From the NCBI GenBank assembly GCA_958295665.1, contig OY282559.1, positions 251,653,461 through 251,717,460 of the forward strand: a DNA stretch of 64,000 nucleotides, read 5' to 3'. Of the stretch, positions 48,687-62,699 are shown one piece after another. A program made the position numbers and the translations under genes. Numbering within the stretch: position 1 is the first letter of the stretch; each line of letters begins with the position of its first letter. The DNA is from Tipula vernalis (Eukaryota; Arthropoda; Insecta; Diptera; Tipulidae). The notes under the pieces were generated by a model, which was given only the letters and a program-made list of their open reading frames with translations, ran no database searches and was not told where the DNA came from.

Positions 48687-51680
48687 TTAGTTCGGTGGTT
48701 GATCAATTGGTAAACGGCAAATCTTAGTTATCGGCCTTCGAAGCGTACCATTTTTTGTTCGAAGTGTAACTACTCTCACCAAATTGTCATTACCTGGGTG
48801 CAACTCTGTTATTGTGCCCATCAACCAATTTATAGGTGGTAGCCTTTCATCCTTTACCAATACAAGATCGTGAACTTGAAGATTCGCTTTCAGCTGTAAC
48901 CACTTGGGTCGAGATTGCAGTTGGTTAATATACTCTGCACTCCATTGCCGCCAAAAATGTTGTTTCATCTGCATAATTTCACGCCATCTACTCGGAATAT
49001 TAATTATTGATACTGCATCTGGTTCAGGTAAACCTCTCGGAGTGTCTCCATTCAGAAAATGGTTCGGCGTTATAGCTGTTAAATCGTCAGGATCTGAGGT
49101 GAATGCACACAACCGGTCGACTGTTTAAACAACCTTCTATCTCCGTGAGAATGGTTATCCACTCTTCGAAGGTGTAAGATCTATCACCACAAACGCGTTT
49201 CAAATGGTATTTGACGGATTTGACCCTAGCTTCCCAAATGCCACCAAAATTTGGCGCTGCTGGAGGGATGAAATGCCATTGAATTGAGCGGTTATTTAGG
49301 AATGGTAGGATACTCTTGTCCATTGCATTCAACCATAATTTTTCTTGGGATTTCAATTGATTGGTCGCACCAACGAAGGTTGTCCCACAGTCACTATAAA
49401 TATGGAAACACATATTTCTTCTGGCTAAAAACCTTTAAAGTGCGGCAAGGAATGTTTCGGTCTCCATGTCACCGACGAGCTCGACGTGTATCGCTCTCGT
49501 AGCTAAGCATACAAATATAACCATGTATCCCTTGTATGTAGTTTTCCCACGGCCTTAAGATGCTTTAACGTTGATAGGACCAGCGAAGTCAACTCCCGTT
49601 GAATTGAACACAAATGTGGGTTGCACTCGCGGTGCCGGAAGAACTCCCGTTTGCTGCTCGACGGTTTTGGCTCTCATTCGATAGCATTTCAAGTATTTTT
49701 GCAATAAAAAACGAACAGTTTTTCTTGCATTAATAATCCATAATTTTTTCCGGAGGTAAGTTAACACTAATTGCGTTCAACCATGAAGCGTTCGATTGGG
49801 GAATTTGAGAATCAGCATCTTAGTGAACTCATTTTTTGACCGCAGTATTATTGGGAATTTTTCATCGTAACTCAATATAGAATATTCTAATCGACCTCTT
49901 ACCCTCAGAATTTGTTGATCGTCCAAAAACGGGTTTAAATTCAGCAGATTAGATTTCGTGGATATTAATTTTCCACGCAGTAACGCGTCTCGTTCAGCAC
50001 AAAATTCTTGTTGTTGAATGACTCGTATCCAGTGATCACGAGCTTGGTCTAATTGTTTGACTGTCAAAGGTAACTTCGTTTCTTCACGACGCAGTTTTTG
50101 ATTATACAATTGCAAAAGGGCAATTATGCGAATCAATTTATTGTATGATGAAAATCGTTGAAGAATTTGCAATTGTTCCGTGATGCTGACGTTGTGCACG
50201 TAAATTCGCCGTTCTTCCATTTCGCCAAAATCTTCGAGTTGAAGCTTTGAAGGTGGCCATTTTTCCTTTGTTTGTTGCAAAAATTCTGGGCCTTTCCACC
50301 ACAAGGAGAGAATATTAATTTCAATCGAAGTTTTGCCTCGTGTTGCACTGTCGGCTGGATTTAGGTCAGAGCTGATATGAAGCCATTTAGTATCAGGAAT
50401 TGCCTCTTGTATTCGACTTATGCGATTAGCTACAAATCTTTCCCAACGTGTGTTGTCTCCTTTCAACCAATACAGCACGATTTCCGAATCCGTCCAAGCA
50501 TAAACTGTTGGCTTTTGTGGAAGTCGTAGATTTCGGATGACATGATCTACTAACTCGGCTAATAATACCGCGCAATTGAATTTTTTATTGTCGTATGACA
50601 CTCGCAGATAAATACATGTTGCGTAAGCTCTGTCAGATGCATCGGAGAATGCATGCAACTCGAGTGTCCATTGATTCGATGTACCTGTAACTGATACCCA
50701 TCGTGGGATTTTAATCTGCGATAAGTTTTTAAGATCATGAACGTATTGATACCATTTTTCCTATAAATTATCCGAAATCACATCGTCCCAATTCAAGTCT
50801 TCGATCCACAAATCTTGCATGATCAATTTCGTTGGCAGTATTACTGGTGTGATAAAGCCAAGCGGGTCAATCGGGCTATTGTTGATAAAATATTTCGTTT
50901 CGTTGCTGGTTTATTTATCTCGACTTGGGTGTCAAAGTTGAATTTGAATGCAAACGTATCTTCAGATGGTTTCCAATAAATTCCAAGAGTTTTAATTGAC
51001 TCTTCTGGATTTAATGCTAGTGGTATGTGTATCTCACGATCTTCTTCAGGAATATGCTGTAGCAATTGCTCATAATTGCTAGCCCATTTTCGGAGTTGGA
51101 ATTTAGCTTACTGAAACGTACCGATTAAATGATTTTGTAGTTCTAGTGCATGTTCGACACTATTTGCTCCAGCGAAAACGTCATCCACATAAATAGAATT
51201 CATCAGAACAGAATATGCTAAAGGATATTTAATTTAAAAATCATGAGCCAGCTGTTGAATAGTGCGGATTGCTAAGTAAGGAGCACTAGTCGTTCCGAAG
51301 GTAACTGTTTTAAGGAAATATTCCCGAAGTGTCTCTGTACAATTGTTTCTCCAGGCCACACGTTGAAACTGAGCATCATTAGCATGAACCACTATTTGTC
51401 GAAACATTTGTTTTAAATCTGCGGTGAATGCTATTTCGTGGAATCTCCAATTCGTTATCACGGAGGGTAAATCATTCTGCAAGGCTGGGCCTGGATATAT
51501 AATGTCATTAAGCGAATTCCCATTAGTAGTTTTTCTGGATGCATTTAACATTATTCTCATCTTGGTTGTGGTGCTCGACTCCTTCGTTACGGCATGATGA
51601 GGAAGGTAACAACTGTTGACCTTTAGTTTGCCATTGACTATACTTATATTAGCATCTTCGGAAGTACTAATCAGTTCCAC
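48687..51680 (-). pseudogene. BEL/Pao RT, RNase H and integrase, interrupted
   Basis: RT begins with LISTSED and YLPHHAV, and has MRIMLNAS, FTADLKQMFRQI (motif A) and YVDD at 51180-51191. Stops lie at about 51231, 51110 and 50762, with a frameshift near 50885. RNase H shows AFSDASDRAY and AWTDSEIVLYWL. Integrase has a partly lost HHCC region (the last cysteine of KCYRM is changed), then VDFAGP, YSDCGTTFVGA and GGIWEARVKS, which supply the D, D and E residues. The C-terminal region continues to PITKICRLPIDQPP and a stop at 48687. Breaks near 49770, 49560 and 49110 separate the integrase pieces. Confidence 0.88.
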
Positions 51681-53276
51681 TTATCCATTTTCAAAATATT
51701 CTTCAAAACATTTATTGTATTCAGCATGAAAATTTGGATCTCTGACAAATCGTCGTTCCAATTGGCTAAATTGTTGAATTGCAATATGACGAGATTTTCC
51801 CACTGTAGTGCCTGGTGTTACATATTCCTTAAAAGGTAGACGGACTCCATACCGTCCCGATGGTTCCCGAAAATGGATTTCATTGTAGCACTTTTCGCAC
51901 CATTCATCTTCCGGCTTCATCTTTCGTTTCATTGGAATCAGATCAATCTCCCATAATTTCCTAATAGCGGTATCAATTTGCACCTTGGTAATTAAAGTAT
52001 TAATTTTCAGCTTACTTTCGTTTGAATGTTTGATAGCTCCAATTAAAATCCAACCATGTTGCATGTTCTGAGCTGTAGGCAGTCCTTCCTTTTTCCGTAA
52101 TCCGTCAATTATTATATCCGCATAAACTTCACTTCCCAAAATTAGATCAATTTTAGCTGGTTTGTAAAATTCAGGATCTGCTAAAACGATATTCTGAATA
52201 TGTGGCCATTCAACGCCAGTGATAGCTTTACTGGGTAGAATATTTGTGAGCTTTTGTATTACAAAGGCTGAAATATTGGTTTCATAATTATTAAATTTAG
52301 AACATACTGTTAACTGTATGAATTGGTTACAAGAATCGGCCTTAATGTCACCAATTCCCGTAATAGTCGTGTTGATGCATTCCTTCGGTAGATTCAGTAA
52401 CTTAGCGGCTCGATTGGTAATAAGAGACGCTTCACTTCCTTTATCTATTAAAGCACGAAGTTCAGTGAATTCATGATTGGACGTTTTCACCTTTACTATT
52501 GCGGTTGCCAGGAAAACCGTCCTTTCGTAAGACCGTGCAACGAGCGTTTGTAATGATTGTTGTGCTGGATCAGAATGTGATGAATCAGATTTCGTTGTTA
52601 TAGTATTAACTTTGTCGTGGTGCAACAACGTATGATGATGTTCTCCACATCGGCAATTATATCGGATTCTGCAAACTGTGATTATGATTGTTTGCGAGAC
52701 AATTCGTGCAAACTTGTCGTCCTTCCACTGCGGATCGTCGTAGTGTCGTAGACATAGAGAGGAATTGTGGACAGTTGTGAAGAATATGATTGCAATTACA
52801 AACAATACAAACAATATTATTGTTGTCCTTATTGTTGATATTATCTTCTTTGTTGGTTTTGATAAACTAAAATTTTCACCGTTAGATTTTTTACCGTTAG
52901 ATTTCGAGATTGATTTTACCGATTTAGGATGTAATGACGCTGATTTGTTTTCAGCAATTGCTTCTAAAGTTTTAATACGGGTGTTCAAAAAACGTTGTAA
53001 TTCTTCGAATTGTGGGATTTCAATTGAACCTCCGATTGCCGTCTCCCACAACCCGACTGTTTCAGCCGGCAACTTTTGAACGATAAAATAAACTAAAATT
53101 GGGTCGCAGTGTTCCAATTCTAAATTAAAATCCTTCAGCGATTGACGACATTCACGCGAAACGTTTAAAAGCGAACGAATTAAGCTGGCATTTTCATCTA
53201 CTGCGCTAGATAAATAGTTAGCACAAGAGAACACATTTTTTAACAAAATGACCACGACTGAATTCATTTTTCTCAA
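51681..53276 (-). pseudogene. BEL/Pao Gag (partial) and protease region
   Basis: The frame opens inside Gag: SRECRQSLKDFNLELEHCDP and then QKLPAETVGLWE match the core of BEL Gags. A cysteine/histidine-rich stretch (NCRCGEHHHTLLHHDK) is the zinc-knuckle region that precedes protease. The protease has ALIDKGSEASLI, where many BEL elements have DQGS, and its flap and hydrophobic strands follow. After it comes LILGSEVYADII and the linker to RT (FVRDPNFHAEYN). The 531 codons end at an in-frame TAA (51681-51683), directly continued by RT. The N-terminus, normally about 200 further residues, is missing. Confidence 0.88.
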
Positions 53277-54179
53277 AACTTACTAAAAGTCACCACTATC
53301 GACCATTACTTGGAATTAAAGTTGGAGTTTTTGTTACCATTCTAAAAATTTTTGTGTTGCTAGGCTACACTTTTAATCTTAGGCATAAAAGTACTTTTAA
53401 AACTATTTTCAGTACTAAAAATGATTGGCACGTCACAGCTTACCAAAAAAAAAAATACGCAAACCAAAGAAAAGTCGAGAACTTCTTAGCTACACAATTT
53501 CAATAAAATTTGCAATCTTGACATTTTAAATGGATGATATAGTTTGTAATTATAATTACCTTCCAATAATTTTTTCTTCGTTGGAGTAAAAAAAATATGT
53601 GTTACCCAGATTAAAAGTAACCTTTCCTGACTCGCAATCCCTACACTTGCTCTGCTACGCCGCGCATGCAAACCAGTACCATTACATCAAGATCTTCGCG
53701 TTTAACCAACATAAATTCAATAATAATATTATACACAGTAGACATAAAAAATTAATAACGATATGTATCTTAATTTCCAAGTGATTGCAATAATTTTATT
53801 ACTAATTTAATATACTCGCTGAAAGCCAAGTGTGGTTTCACAATCCTTGTTATACTGATTTTAGAAACCATATTTATTCTACGCAAAAAACTCTAAATTC
53901 AATTTTTTCCAAATCACAAATTTTTAATTAAGGCACTTTAACTTTTCACACAAAATTATGTTTAAACCATTACCTATGTAGATGTGGTACTTAAGAAAAA
54001 AAACACATTAAAGAATCGGGAAGAATGTTCAAAATTCATTCACATTTAAAAAAAAAACGCCACAAAAAGATACCAGATATTTCTTGAAAGCTTATGGTCT
54101 AGCTCTGGAAAAATATAATGAAATATTAACCAAGTTAGGGAAATTTTCCTAAAAAAAAAAACTTAAGCCGTTTCAAATT
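53277..54179. other. Spacer between the BEL relic and element E
   Basis: This lies where the BEL gag start and 5' LTR should be, but neither is recognisable. No other gene is visible. Confidence 0.45.
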
Positions 54180-54499
54180 GGTATTTTCAATTCTAATAAT
54201 TCATTAAAAGAGCTTATACGGTTATTTAAAATAGCGTTACAATTCACTATATATTCTAACTTATAATCTCAATCAAGATGTGTTAGAAATTTTTTTTAGT
54301 AAGATTACTGCAAAAGGTGGGTTAAATTATCATCCGACGCCTTTAGGTATCTATTACCAAGGTTCGTCGCCGACTTCCAACAAGCAGCTAATAGCGAAAT
54401 ATTGTGGCAGCTCTAATTTAATTACAAATAATTTAATTTCGACGAAAGTGACAAATACGAAGAAAAAGGACTTGGTATATGTAACTTGAAATATTTACT

Positions 54500-55070
54500 C
54501 CATCGCAAAATCACGGTCAATGGAACTAAGAAGAGAACCGGACCAGTACAGTCTGCGTCAAGTGTCAAGAATACGGACGCACCAAAACTTACTGTATCTT
54601 GCATGAAGATTCACGACTAGCAAAAGTATAAGAAGGTAAAAAATGATCTCTCAGTAAGACGATGCAGCAACCGAAGGGAAAATCACACCGCAAATTACAG
54701 AAGTTGCCCGTTATACGTGGATTTAAAGGGTAAAACCAATCCAAAATTGAGCTCTGAACAACGAATTATTAAGACAAATTACAAACAAAGGATAGTGTCT
54801 CGAAGAAGTTCAACTGTTCAGCAAGCCGAAAACTCGGCGACAAATACCAGCAGTTTTGTGTAGCCTGTAATATCCTACGCATACATTCTAAAAGGCGCCA
54901 CTGCTGTTTCGAAAATAAAAGTTTATTTTATTGAAGAAGTGAAGTATTATCTATTCATGCAACCCGTTAATAAACTAACTGAAACGATACAAATTATCAT
55001 GATGATGGTAGGAAGACATATGAGCAAGACGATCCAAAATATGAACACACAAATGCAAAGTATAAATGCG
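54500..55070 (+). pseudogene. Gag C-terminal region of element E
   Basis: A knuckle CVKCQEYGRTKTYC at 54554-54595 has arginine where the zinc-binding histidine should be. A further knuckle (about 54663-54707: CSNRRENHTANYRSC) has lost its second cysteine. The conserved continuation PLYVDLKGKTNPKLSS follows, then VISYAYILKG and, at about 54990, a methionine-rich tail (IIMMMVGRHMSKTIQNMNTQM), as in Jockey-type Gags. Stops occur near 54627 and 54858. Confidence 0.75.
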
Positions 55071-57240
55071 AACGATATTTCACACAACAAAGCTGAGTTA
55101 GAAGCCTTTCTCATCGAGCAATATATAGATCAGGCTACTATTATAGAATTATACAACACCAAACATCCGGACGGAAAACCACTTCGTGGCACTGCCGCGC
55201 TGTTGGGATCAAACAAAGATTAAAGCATTATGAACGCAGCAAATATAAAACAGATAACATACAAACAACTAATATTTCCCTAGAAGCATGGTCTGGAAAA
55301 CGTGTAATATAGGCAGTTTATTACCACCTCCAAAATATGTAATTAAAAAAACAATTTATCAATTATTTTAACCAGCTACATAGTAAATTTTTCGCGGAGG
55401 CGATTGCAAAATTAAACACGTGAGGCTCAAGATTGATGAAACCAAAAAGCAACCAACTTTATGACGCAATAAGAAAATAAAGAATATAAAAATATTTAAT
55501 CAAGATTAAATCAAGATTTAGTTTTTTCGGCAACTTGCAATATACCGATCATCTAGAAACTAGCATATTAATTAGCTCCTAGTATGTCCATTTAAAAATC
55601 ATACAGACCCCCCAAACCGAGAGATTTTTAGTTTCCTCAAACCAGACAAAAACTTAAAGAAAAAGACAAATCGTATGTCAAATTTCCATTGAACGAATTT
55701 ATAAATATATTTAGTAATTAGCTATTTCAACATCTAATAGCCTACTATAAATCTGAGAGATTTTTATTTTCGTGAAACCAGAAGATTTATGTTCAATTCT
55801 GGTAATTATGGATTTTATATTTTACACCAATTTCTATTTTATACGTAACTGAAATATAGTATTTAATATTCGATTTTTTTTTTCTTTTTCATTGATTTGG
55901 TTTTAATGAAAATACATTTTTTTAATTATTTTAATTAAATATAATAGAATCCTGGGCTGGGATAACTTCACACATAGCATAATTTTATTAGTATTGCCTG
56001 ATTCATTTTTTTTTTATTTTAGAAGAATAAATAGTAATAGCGCCATCAATACTCAGGTGGAAGCCTACTGAGGCCTTTCATCTGATCAGAGTACCATAGT
56101 CTTAAAAGCAGAACCACCAAACTGCTAACAGAATACAGAAAAAATCGAACAGAACTCCCAATAGAACTTCCCAAATACTGGAAATATCGGCAAAAAAGGC
56201 TACAACAGACATTAAATCTTCCGAAAAAATCAGTTAAACTTTCCCTAATAGTTATAAGGTTTCCGTTACTAAAATGAAAATTAAATAAAGCTATCAAAGC
56301 TCCGAGAGTAGCTTTTAGTGAAGAAAAAAATGAAGAAATCTAGGATTACCTAAGTGAGCTATCGGCGACCAAAAATACACATTATTCAATTAAATTAAAA
56401 GGGCCAGTATTAAAGGATATTGTGCCAGAAGTGGCGTAAAAAAGGCTAGTGCTTCTAAGCAATTAAGACAGTAGTATACCCAAATGAACAAATGGTAATA
56501 ACAACTTACTACCAGAATATATCAAGAAGGATTCGAACCCAGTTCACATGAAATTTAAATGAAGAGGGTTAAAGATACGATCATAAACTGGATAAACACA
56601 AAGAAAGTTCCAGGGCACAACCTTATTACTGGAAAAACAGAGAATTCGATAAATGCATCAAACTCATAACCTATATCTTCAATGACATTATGAGATTTGG
56701 GTATATTTCCTTTAAAAAAGGAAAATATCTCAAATTACCATGATTCTAAAACCCGGAAAAACCGACACGAAAGTCACATCCTACAGACCAATAAGTAATA
56801 ATAGTCAAAAGAAACATTCTACCAGACCATCAATTTGGGTTTAGAGATCTGCATGGAACAGAACAAATACACAGAATTGTAAATACAGTTAAACTCGCCT
56901 TATACGAAAAGAAATTCTGTTATGCTGTTTTCTTGGATATTACGCAAACTTTACATTACAAAATCAAGACACTCCTGCCAAAAAACAAATTCATGCAGTT
57001 CTAGAAAACCACTTATGAAGAAAAATGATGTCTTCGCTGAATAAACGATTTTGATCTTCTGCAAATAATGCAAGCAAAAGTACTTCGCATTACAAATGTA
57101 CCGTGGCTTAGGAATTAAAACGGTTAAAGAAACTATAACAGGATTCAATCTGAAGAACCATTCGAAATTAGAAATGTATCCAAATTAATTAGCAAGGCGA
57201 CTTCTAAGACAACCGAAATACAGACGACCTCGCGGGGCAG
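55065..57240 (+). pseudogene. ORF2 remnants of element E
   Basis: NANDISHNKAELEAFLIEQY (about 55066) is the start of the endonuclease. HPDGKPLRGTAALL, a damaged AGGDCKIKH motif (about 55396) and YTDHLETSILISS near 55540 (for SDHSPV) follow. RT pieces are KKVPGHNLITGKT (about 56601), MILKPGK, SYRPIS, DHQFGFRDLHGTEQIHRIV (about 56826-56883) and FLDITQ, which is followed by LHYKIKTLLPKN instead of AFDKVWH. The text then jumps to DLLQIMQAKVLRITNVPW (about 57051), the end of ORF2, and fades by 57240. Confidence 0.75.
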
Positions 57241-60200
57241 AAACTATTTAACTAATTTTTAAGCTAATATAAATTAAACGATAAAATAATACAAACTAAA
57301 ACCAAGTATTACCATAGGTCTTAACTAAGGTAAACAATTTATTTTAGATTGTAAGATTTTCACACTTCTTGTTAGTTTCGTTTAAAGGAAGAAGAATAAA
57401 GTCACAAACATTTTGATGTGTCAATGATTAACATTAACCCACTGTTGGCTATTTTTCTAAAAATCACTGAAATCTTCAAAATAATCGTCCATTATGAATA
57501 GTAGACTAGGTAATAGCTGACTTTTTGCTTACCTCAGTTTCTCAAGATTATTTAAAATTGATTTTCTTTATTTTGCTCATTTTACATATTTTAATGAATT
57601 TCTTGCTATCTGCTGGCAGTCATTTTGGCAATAAAATTATGTTAATTGAAACTTTTCATATAAACGTAATATTATAACTTAAATCATTAAACGTAATTTT
57701 CTCGAAGCTTTCATTAGACTAAAATTTTACATTGGTGCTCTTAGAACTATTTATGACTCACATTAACATTTCCAAACAAACCACAAATAAGGAAATTTGA
57801 TCTTAATTTTTTGGTCATGTAAAATACTTTAAAATCAAAATTCTCAAAGATGTTGTCTGGCAGATTGTTATCGGCTAAAACTTACGGTTCAGCCTGAATA
57901 TTCAAATATGAATGCAAAATGTCTGCAGTCTTTCAACCTTACCAGACAAAAGAAGGTGCGTCATTACCAAAACTTCCATTTAGTTAGAATTACCGAAATT
58001 CATCATCTCAGACCGGATAAAATACAAATTTTCATATTTTGCTCTCGTCTGCTTTTCATCGTCATCAACCTTGTAACGGGCACTTGTCGAACCGTTATCA
58101 AACATCCATAATATCATAAAACTGCAACCCTATAACCTTGAAGATATTTTTCTTCACAAAAAAAATCTAATGACAATGCCCGGGTGCAGCTGCAAGTACA
58201 TTGGCGGTATTCAGTTGTTGTAATAAAAAACATATAAATTATCGTAAATCATTTTCCTCTTATCTCGGCACGCGCCACATAAAATCGAATTTCATTTGCG
58301 TTTATTTTTGAATCTATTCGCACACAATAAAAGTGTACACTCAGGTTTCAGTAAATAAACGTAAAAATATTTGTTTTTCTTACTCAATATTTTTTTTTTT
58401 TGCGTTTCAATTGGGAATATTTTCAATGGAGTGAATGCTTTAATTCGGCGCATAAGCGTAAAATATTTTTATTTTCTTACAATATGCCAATAAGTTCACA
58501 TTTCTTTCAATTCTTTCAATTGAGTTTCAATTCAATGTGGCTAGCAAGATCTTACTTGTGGTACCCTTTTAACCCAATCCAATTTCATCTACCTGACTGA
58601 GCTGCAGAAATCATGCCGCAAGGGGTACCCAAAGCAAATAAGATAGAAATTTCGATGTAATAAGTGGGAGCGGAGTTTCAGTCTAAACTTCACTGATTAC
58701 AACCTTGATAATAAGATGATGCGTAAATTCCTTTGTATCCTGATCTATAATGGACTTCGAAGCCTCTCAATCGAAAGGCGAAGAGAGTGCTATTTGAAGA
58801 TTCATTGAATTTTGTATCTCGTTGGTCTCGCGATTTTTTTTAACATCCTTTATTTCAAAATGTTATATACAATATACAATTTGCAAATATACAAATAATT
58901 TATCTCTAATCTAAATTGAACACAAAGCAAGTTTTACTACCATTAAGAAATTATTAATAAGTTCAAAATGAGCTTAACGCACGTAAAGTATAATAATTCA
59001 ATATTACCGATACATTTAGAAAGGTATAAAGGAATTTTCTTAACTTTACAAACTTTGTCGACTCACGGAAATAAACTGTGTTTTGGAAAGCAATCCCTTA
59101 ATTTACTTTTAAATAATCCCGCAAAACAATTTCTTGCACGTTTTCTATCTTTATAACTAAGAATGTACCTAACATTTAAAAAATTCGGAGCTCTTGTTAT
59201 TTTATAAATCTTCATACAATATGTAGTTTCTTCTACTTTTTGCAGGAAATGTAATCTAATTGCTGCCCCGTTTCTAAAATAAATACCACTTTGCTTAACT
59301 GCTTTGGACAGAAACACTTTTCATTATTTCGGTGTATTGTTGATTTAAAAAAATCGAAACGATAAACAAGTTGTTAATCGTCACACAAAGTGTTCTTGCC
59401 GATAGGCTCCGGATATATTTCGGTGGATTACACTATACTGAACGACTAGAACGAATGCTAGTTCTGCAATAACTAACGTAAAACTAATTAAAATTTTCCC
59501 TACAGAAAGGTGGAAATAGTTGAACAAATCCGAAGAGTTCTTCATTTTATATAGAATTTTAATTTAACATTTTACCGATAACTCTTGTGTATTCTCTAAG
59601 CCTTTAAATAAATAATCTTCCAGTTTGGCCAATATAGGAATCTCAACTATCTGAACAAGTCAATTTAGAATTCTCAGTATGTATCTCGTTTTAAATTGGG
59701 TTCTAGTTGGTCTAGTTGTCTTTAGGTAAATGATTTAACCAGTCTATTAATAAGACGGTTCTCCTCTTAATTTGTAAAATGGTGTTCAAGGTCCAAAAAT
59801 CGATGAAAACGAGAAGCCTCCTACTCGGAACATGTGACATGTTTTCAATGATGTCCGGTGAATAATGGTCTAGTAAAACGTTTCCTTGTAATCGAAATAT
59901 ATCCTATGAAAACTAAAAATCAAAAAATCGAAATAATTTTACTGTAAGGAAAAAGATAAAATTAAACATAAAATAAAATAAAAATTTGCTTTAATTTAAT
60001 TAACTAAAATGCTCGAGTTTGCAACGGTGTGCACAATGTGGTAATAACTTCCAATATCATCTAATTTTATAAATTGTCACTGACGAATTAAAATAATAAA
60101 TAATTATCTGATTTTAATATGTTCCGAAGATTATAAGCGAATTCAATCCAGTTTCGAACTGATGAGCTTATGATTATGAAAAAATCAATCTTCTCATCAG

Positions 60201-62639
60201 GCCGCGGCGACTGGACTGATAATACCACAATTTACATTATATATATACAGAATGTACTGTGCGTTAAGTACTAGCGAATCATAACTAATACAGATGAACT
60301 CTCTTATAATTTTTCTTCTGCACAAAACACATTTAAAAAGGTCTAATCACCGGTAGCATATTAGAAATTACATGAATTAATAAACATTCAACAAAAAATT
60401 AATAAAAAGTAAAAATAATTATTCTTTAAAGGGAAAAGAATAATCACAATAAGATCAAACTACTGTCAATTCTTGATCACATACATAGAATTAAAAATAG
60501 ATTATCAAATTAAACATGAAATGAGTTTGAATTCTTATTACATTTATTAATTTTATTAATTTAATTTTTTTTTGTTAGTTTAATACTTAAAAATAATATA
60601 AATTATTAAAAATATTCATTTTGCGTTAATACCGGTAAACTACCTAACGAATAATGAAATATCGAACTTACTTTCTATAGCCAACCCTAACTAAAAATAC
60701 TTGAAAAAATCTCATGAAGGAGAAGGTTCACGAAGTACTATGTATTGCGCACGAAACCCTGACAGGCGAATTAACATGCAAAGGACTAAATAATTTCAAA
60801 CACTAACAATATGGCCACAAATTGTTTATACAAGTTATATTAATATTACACCGAAAGCGACGCAAATTTTGTGGACTTAGCTGAGGCTGACATTAAAAAA
60901 TTAATGGCGAGTCAAAATCTAACGAATTATTTTAGACAATAATACTGAGAGAGGCAATCACAGCAAAATTTGTTTTTCGTTACCCTTGGGGTAATTCGAT
61001 AATACTTTCTAAAAAGTAGTGTATAATGCAAACTAAAATAAAATAAATGCATAGCCACTATAACTGGGGACAAAAAAAACAAATCGTACATAGTGAAAAA
61101 CGTTATGCGCAACACACGAGCAAGATTTTTACATTTCTCGGTGGCAAGTCAAAAATACTAACCGCCACTTGGTACGCAAATAACTATTTACAAAATTGTT
61201 AAATACACACGACTTTTGTTTTATTACGTGTACAGAAAATGTGGCCGGCCGGCCGTTAAATAATTTTAGTATTAAATCCAATTGCACCTCAGAACTAGTA
61301 ATTTAAAATCTTAATACAAAAAACAACAAACACAACAAATTATTTCGTCTTCCCGCAGATTTTTAACATTCTAAAACATTGCTACATGCTTAATATTATT
61401 TACCCATATGCACTTCCCTTTTTATATACTTATTTGTACTAAACATATAAATTGGCTCAAATAAGGATTATACACATATTTTATATAGAAGAAGTACTTA
61501 GCTAAATTCTAAAATGACTTGTAAAACAATAATTTGAGTTGTCATACATAAAATGAGGTTATTTCATGTATTATGTAGACCTAGAACTTCATGTTTATTT
61601 TATTAATGATTGATTTATTGTTGTTTTATGGTTTCGTATATACATATAAATTAAAAATCAAGAAAACATTTCGTCTACGCTACGATTAATTAATAACGAA
61701 CAAACATACATAAACCCAATATACCGTACATAATATAAACATAAAACTGTACATAGGTCGTATTAATCGTAATGGTAACAGTTAACGATATTTCATTACA
61801 TGTTACTTCTACATGGTTTTAATTAATTTTAATACAAATACAGAACACAATGGAAAAATTTACCTAATTACCCTAATTAGTAAATTAATCATTTATTATT
61901 GTAAACACATAGTTTGGTGTATTATTTTAATTTTTGTTTAAATAATAATTTCTTTATAAAAGACCACAATGATGCGTTAAATATTGTTAGTAGCGAGCAC
62001 CCATCATACACGGGTATAATAGGTTGAAGATGTGTGATAATCCTTACAAAAGTATATTAGTGACATCAAGTTTACTACTTGTTTCACATCATGTAAATAT
62101 TTCTTTGCTTTCAGGTAGGGTAGGTAAGGTTTCGTTGCTATATTTAACAATGACAAGAGGCTTGTGGTGGGAAATTACCAAATAATACAAACAAAATGTC
62201 ATTAGAATGAACTCACAAGCAGAACGAAAATAAGAAAGGCCTATAATATATTGAACTGGAAAAGAACATTTTTAGTTACAATTCTCTCTGAATTTGGTCT
62301 AAACCTTTAGAGGAAAGCGAAGCTCAAAATACTATGTAACCGGTGCTATGTATGTATTTAGGAATGTAACTTGTGTGTCTCAACTGTAGTGTATAATGAA
62401 TACATGAAAACATCGAACAAAAGAGAAGAGTAATATGATCTGCATCCAAGAGATATAAAAAGGTAAATAAACGATTATGCCGGAACGGGAAGGGTCAGTA
62501 GTCATCAGATTGTGTTGTATTATTTAATTTTCGGTGAATTTGGCTCATGATCCAGATCCATCAAGTGGGGCTCAACCATCGCGTATTACAGAGAAAGTTT
62601 AAGAAAAAAAGTTTTAAAACCACGTTTAAAAAGTTATGT
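57241..62639. other. Long AT-rich stretch without a recognisable gene
   Basis: About 5.4 kb with no convincing coding sequence. An 84-codon minus-strand frame (59063-59317) with a rather protein-like composition is the best candidate, but I know no relative. A GC palindrome (ggccggccggcc, about 61242-61253) stands out in AT-rich DNA. The right end probably contains the 5' LTR and leader of the following gypsy element; a TATA-like tataaaa lies at 62454-62460. Confidence 0.5.
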
Positions 62640-62699
62640 TAACAAATTTCTGTATACAATTGTCTCGTTTATTCGGTAAATTGAAAGTGTTTGTTATCC

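Larger units (their letters stand above)
48687..53276 (-). mobile_element. BEL/Pao LTR retrotransposon, gag-pol relic
   Basis: On the minus strand the order gag, protease, RT, RNase H, integrase and integrase C-terminus is complete for a BEL/Pao element. The N-terminal third of gag and both LTRs could not be found. At least four in-frame stops and a few frameshifts interrupt pol, yet most catalytic motifs are still readable. That suggests moderate age. Confidence 0.9.
54180..57240 (+). mobile_element. Element E: second Jockey-type retrotransposon, heavily decayed
   Basis: Plus-strand fragments follow the order Gag zinc knuckles, endonuclease, RT fingers, then RT C-terminus. Gag runs into the endonuclease start without the usual ORF break near 55065. 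The RT palm with YADD is deleted near 57030. It is related to element A but more decayed, with stops in every part. The left edge is uncertain; no tail or target duplication was found. Confidence 0.75.

Noticed and set aside
59063..59317. 84-codon minus-strand frame with protein-like composition
   Set aside because: I cannot link it to any family. A protein search of the translation would decide; without it I do not call a gene.
60130..60235. Possible tRNA-Met-like sequence on the minus strand (cataatc loop, gttcgaa)
   Set aside because: The stems do not pair, and the gttcgaa motif is part of a short palindrome (cagtttcgaactg). Chance resemblance is likely.
62440..62540. LTR promoter and primer-binding site of the gypsy element
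   Set aside because: tataaaa at 62454 and tcagt at 62495 are about 41 bases apart, longer than usual, and no primer-binding site complementary to a tRNA end is clear.
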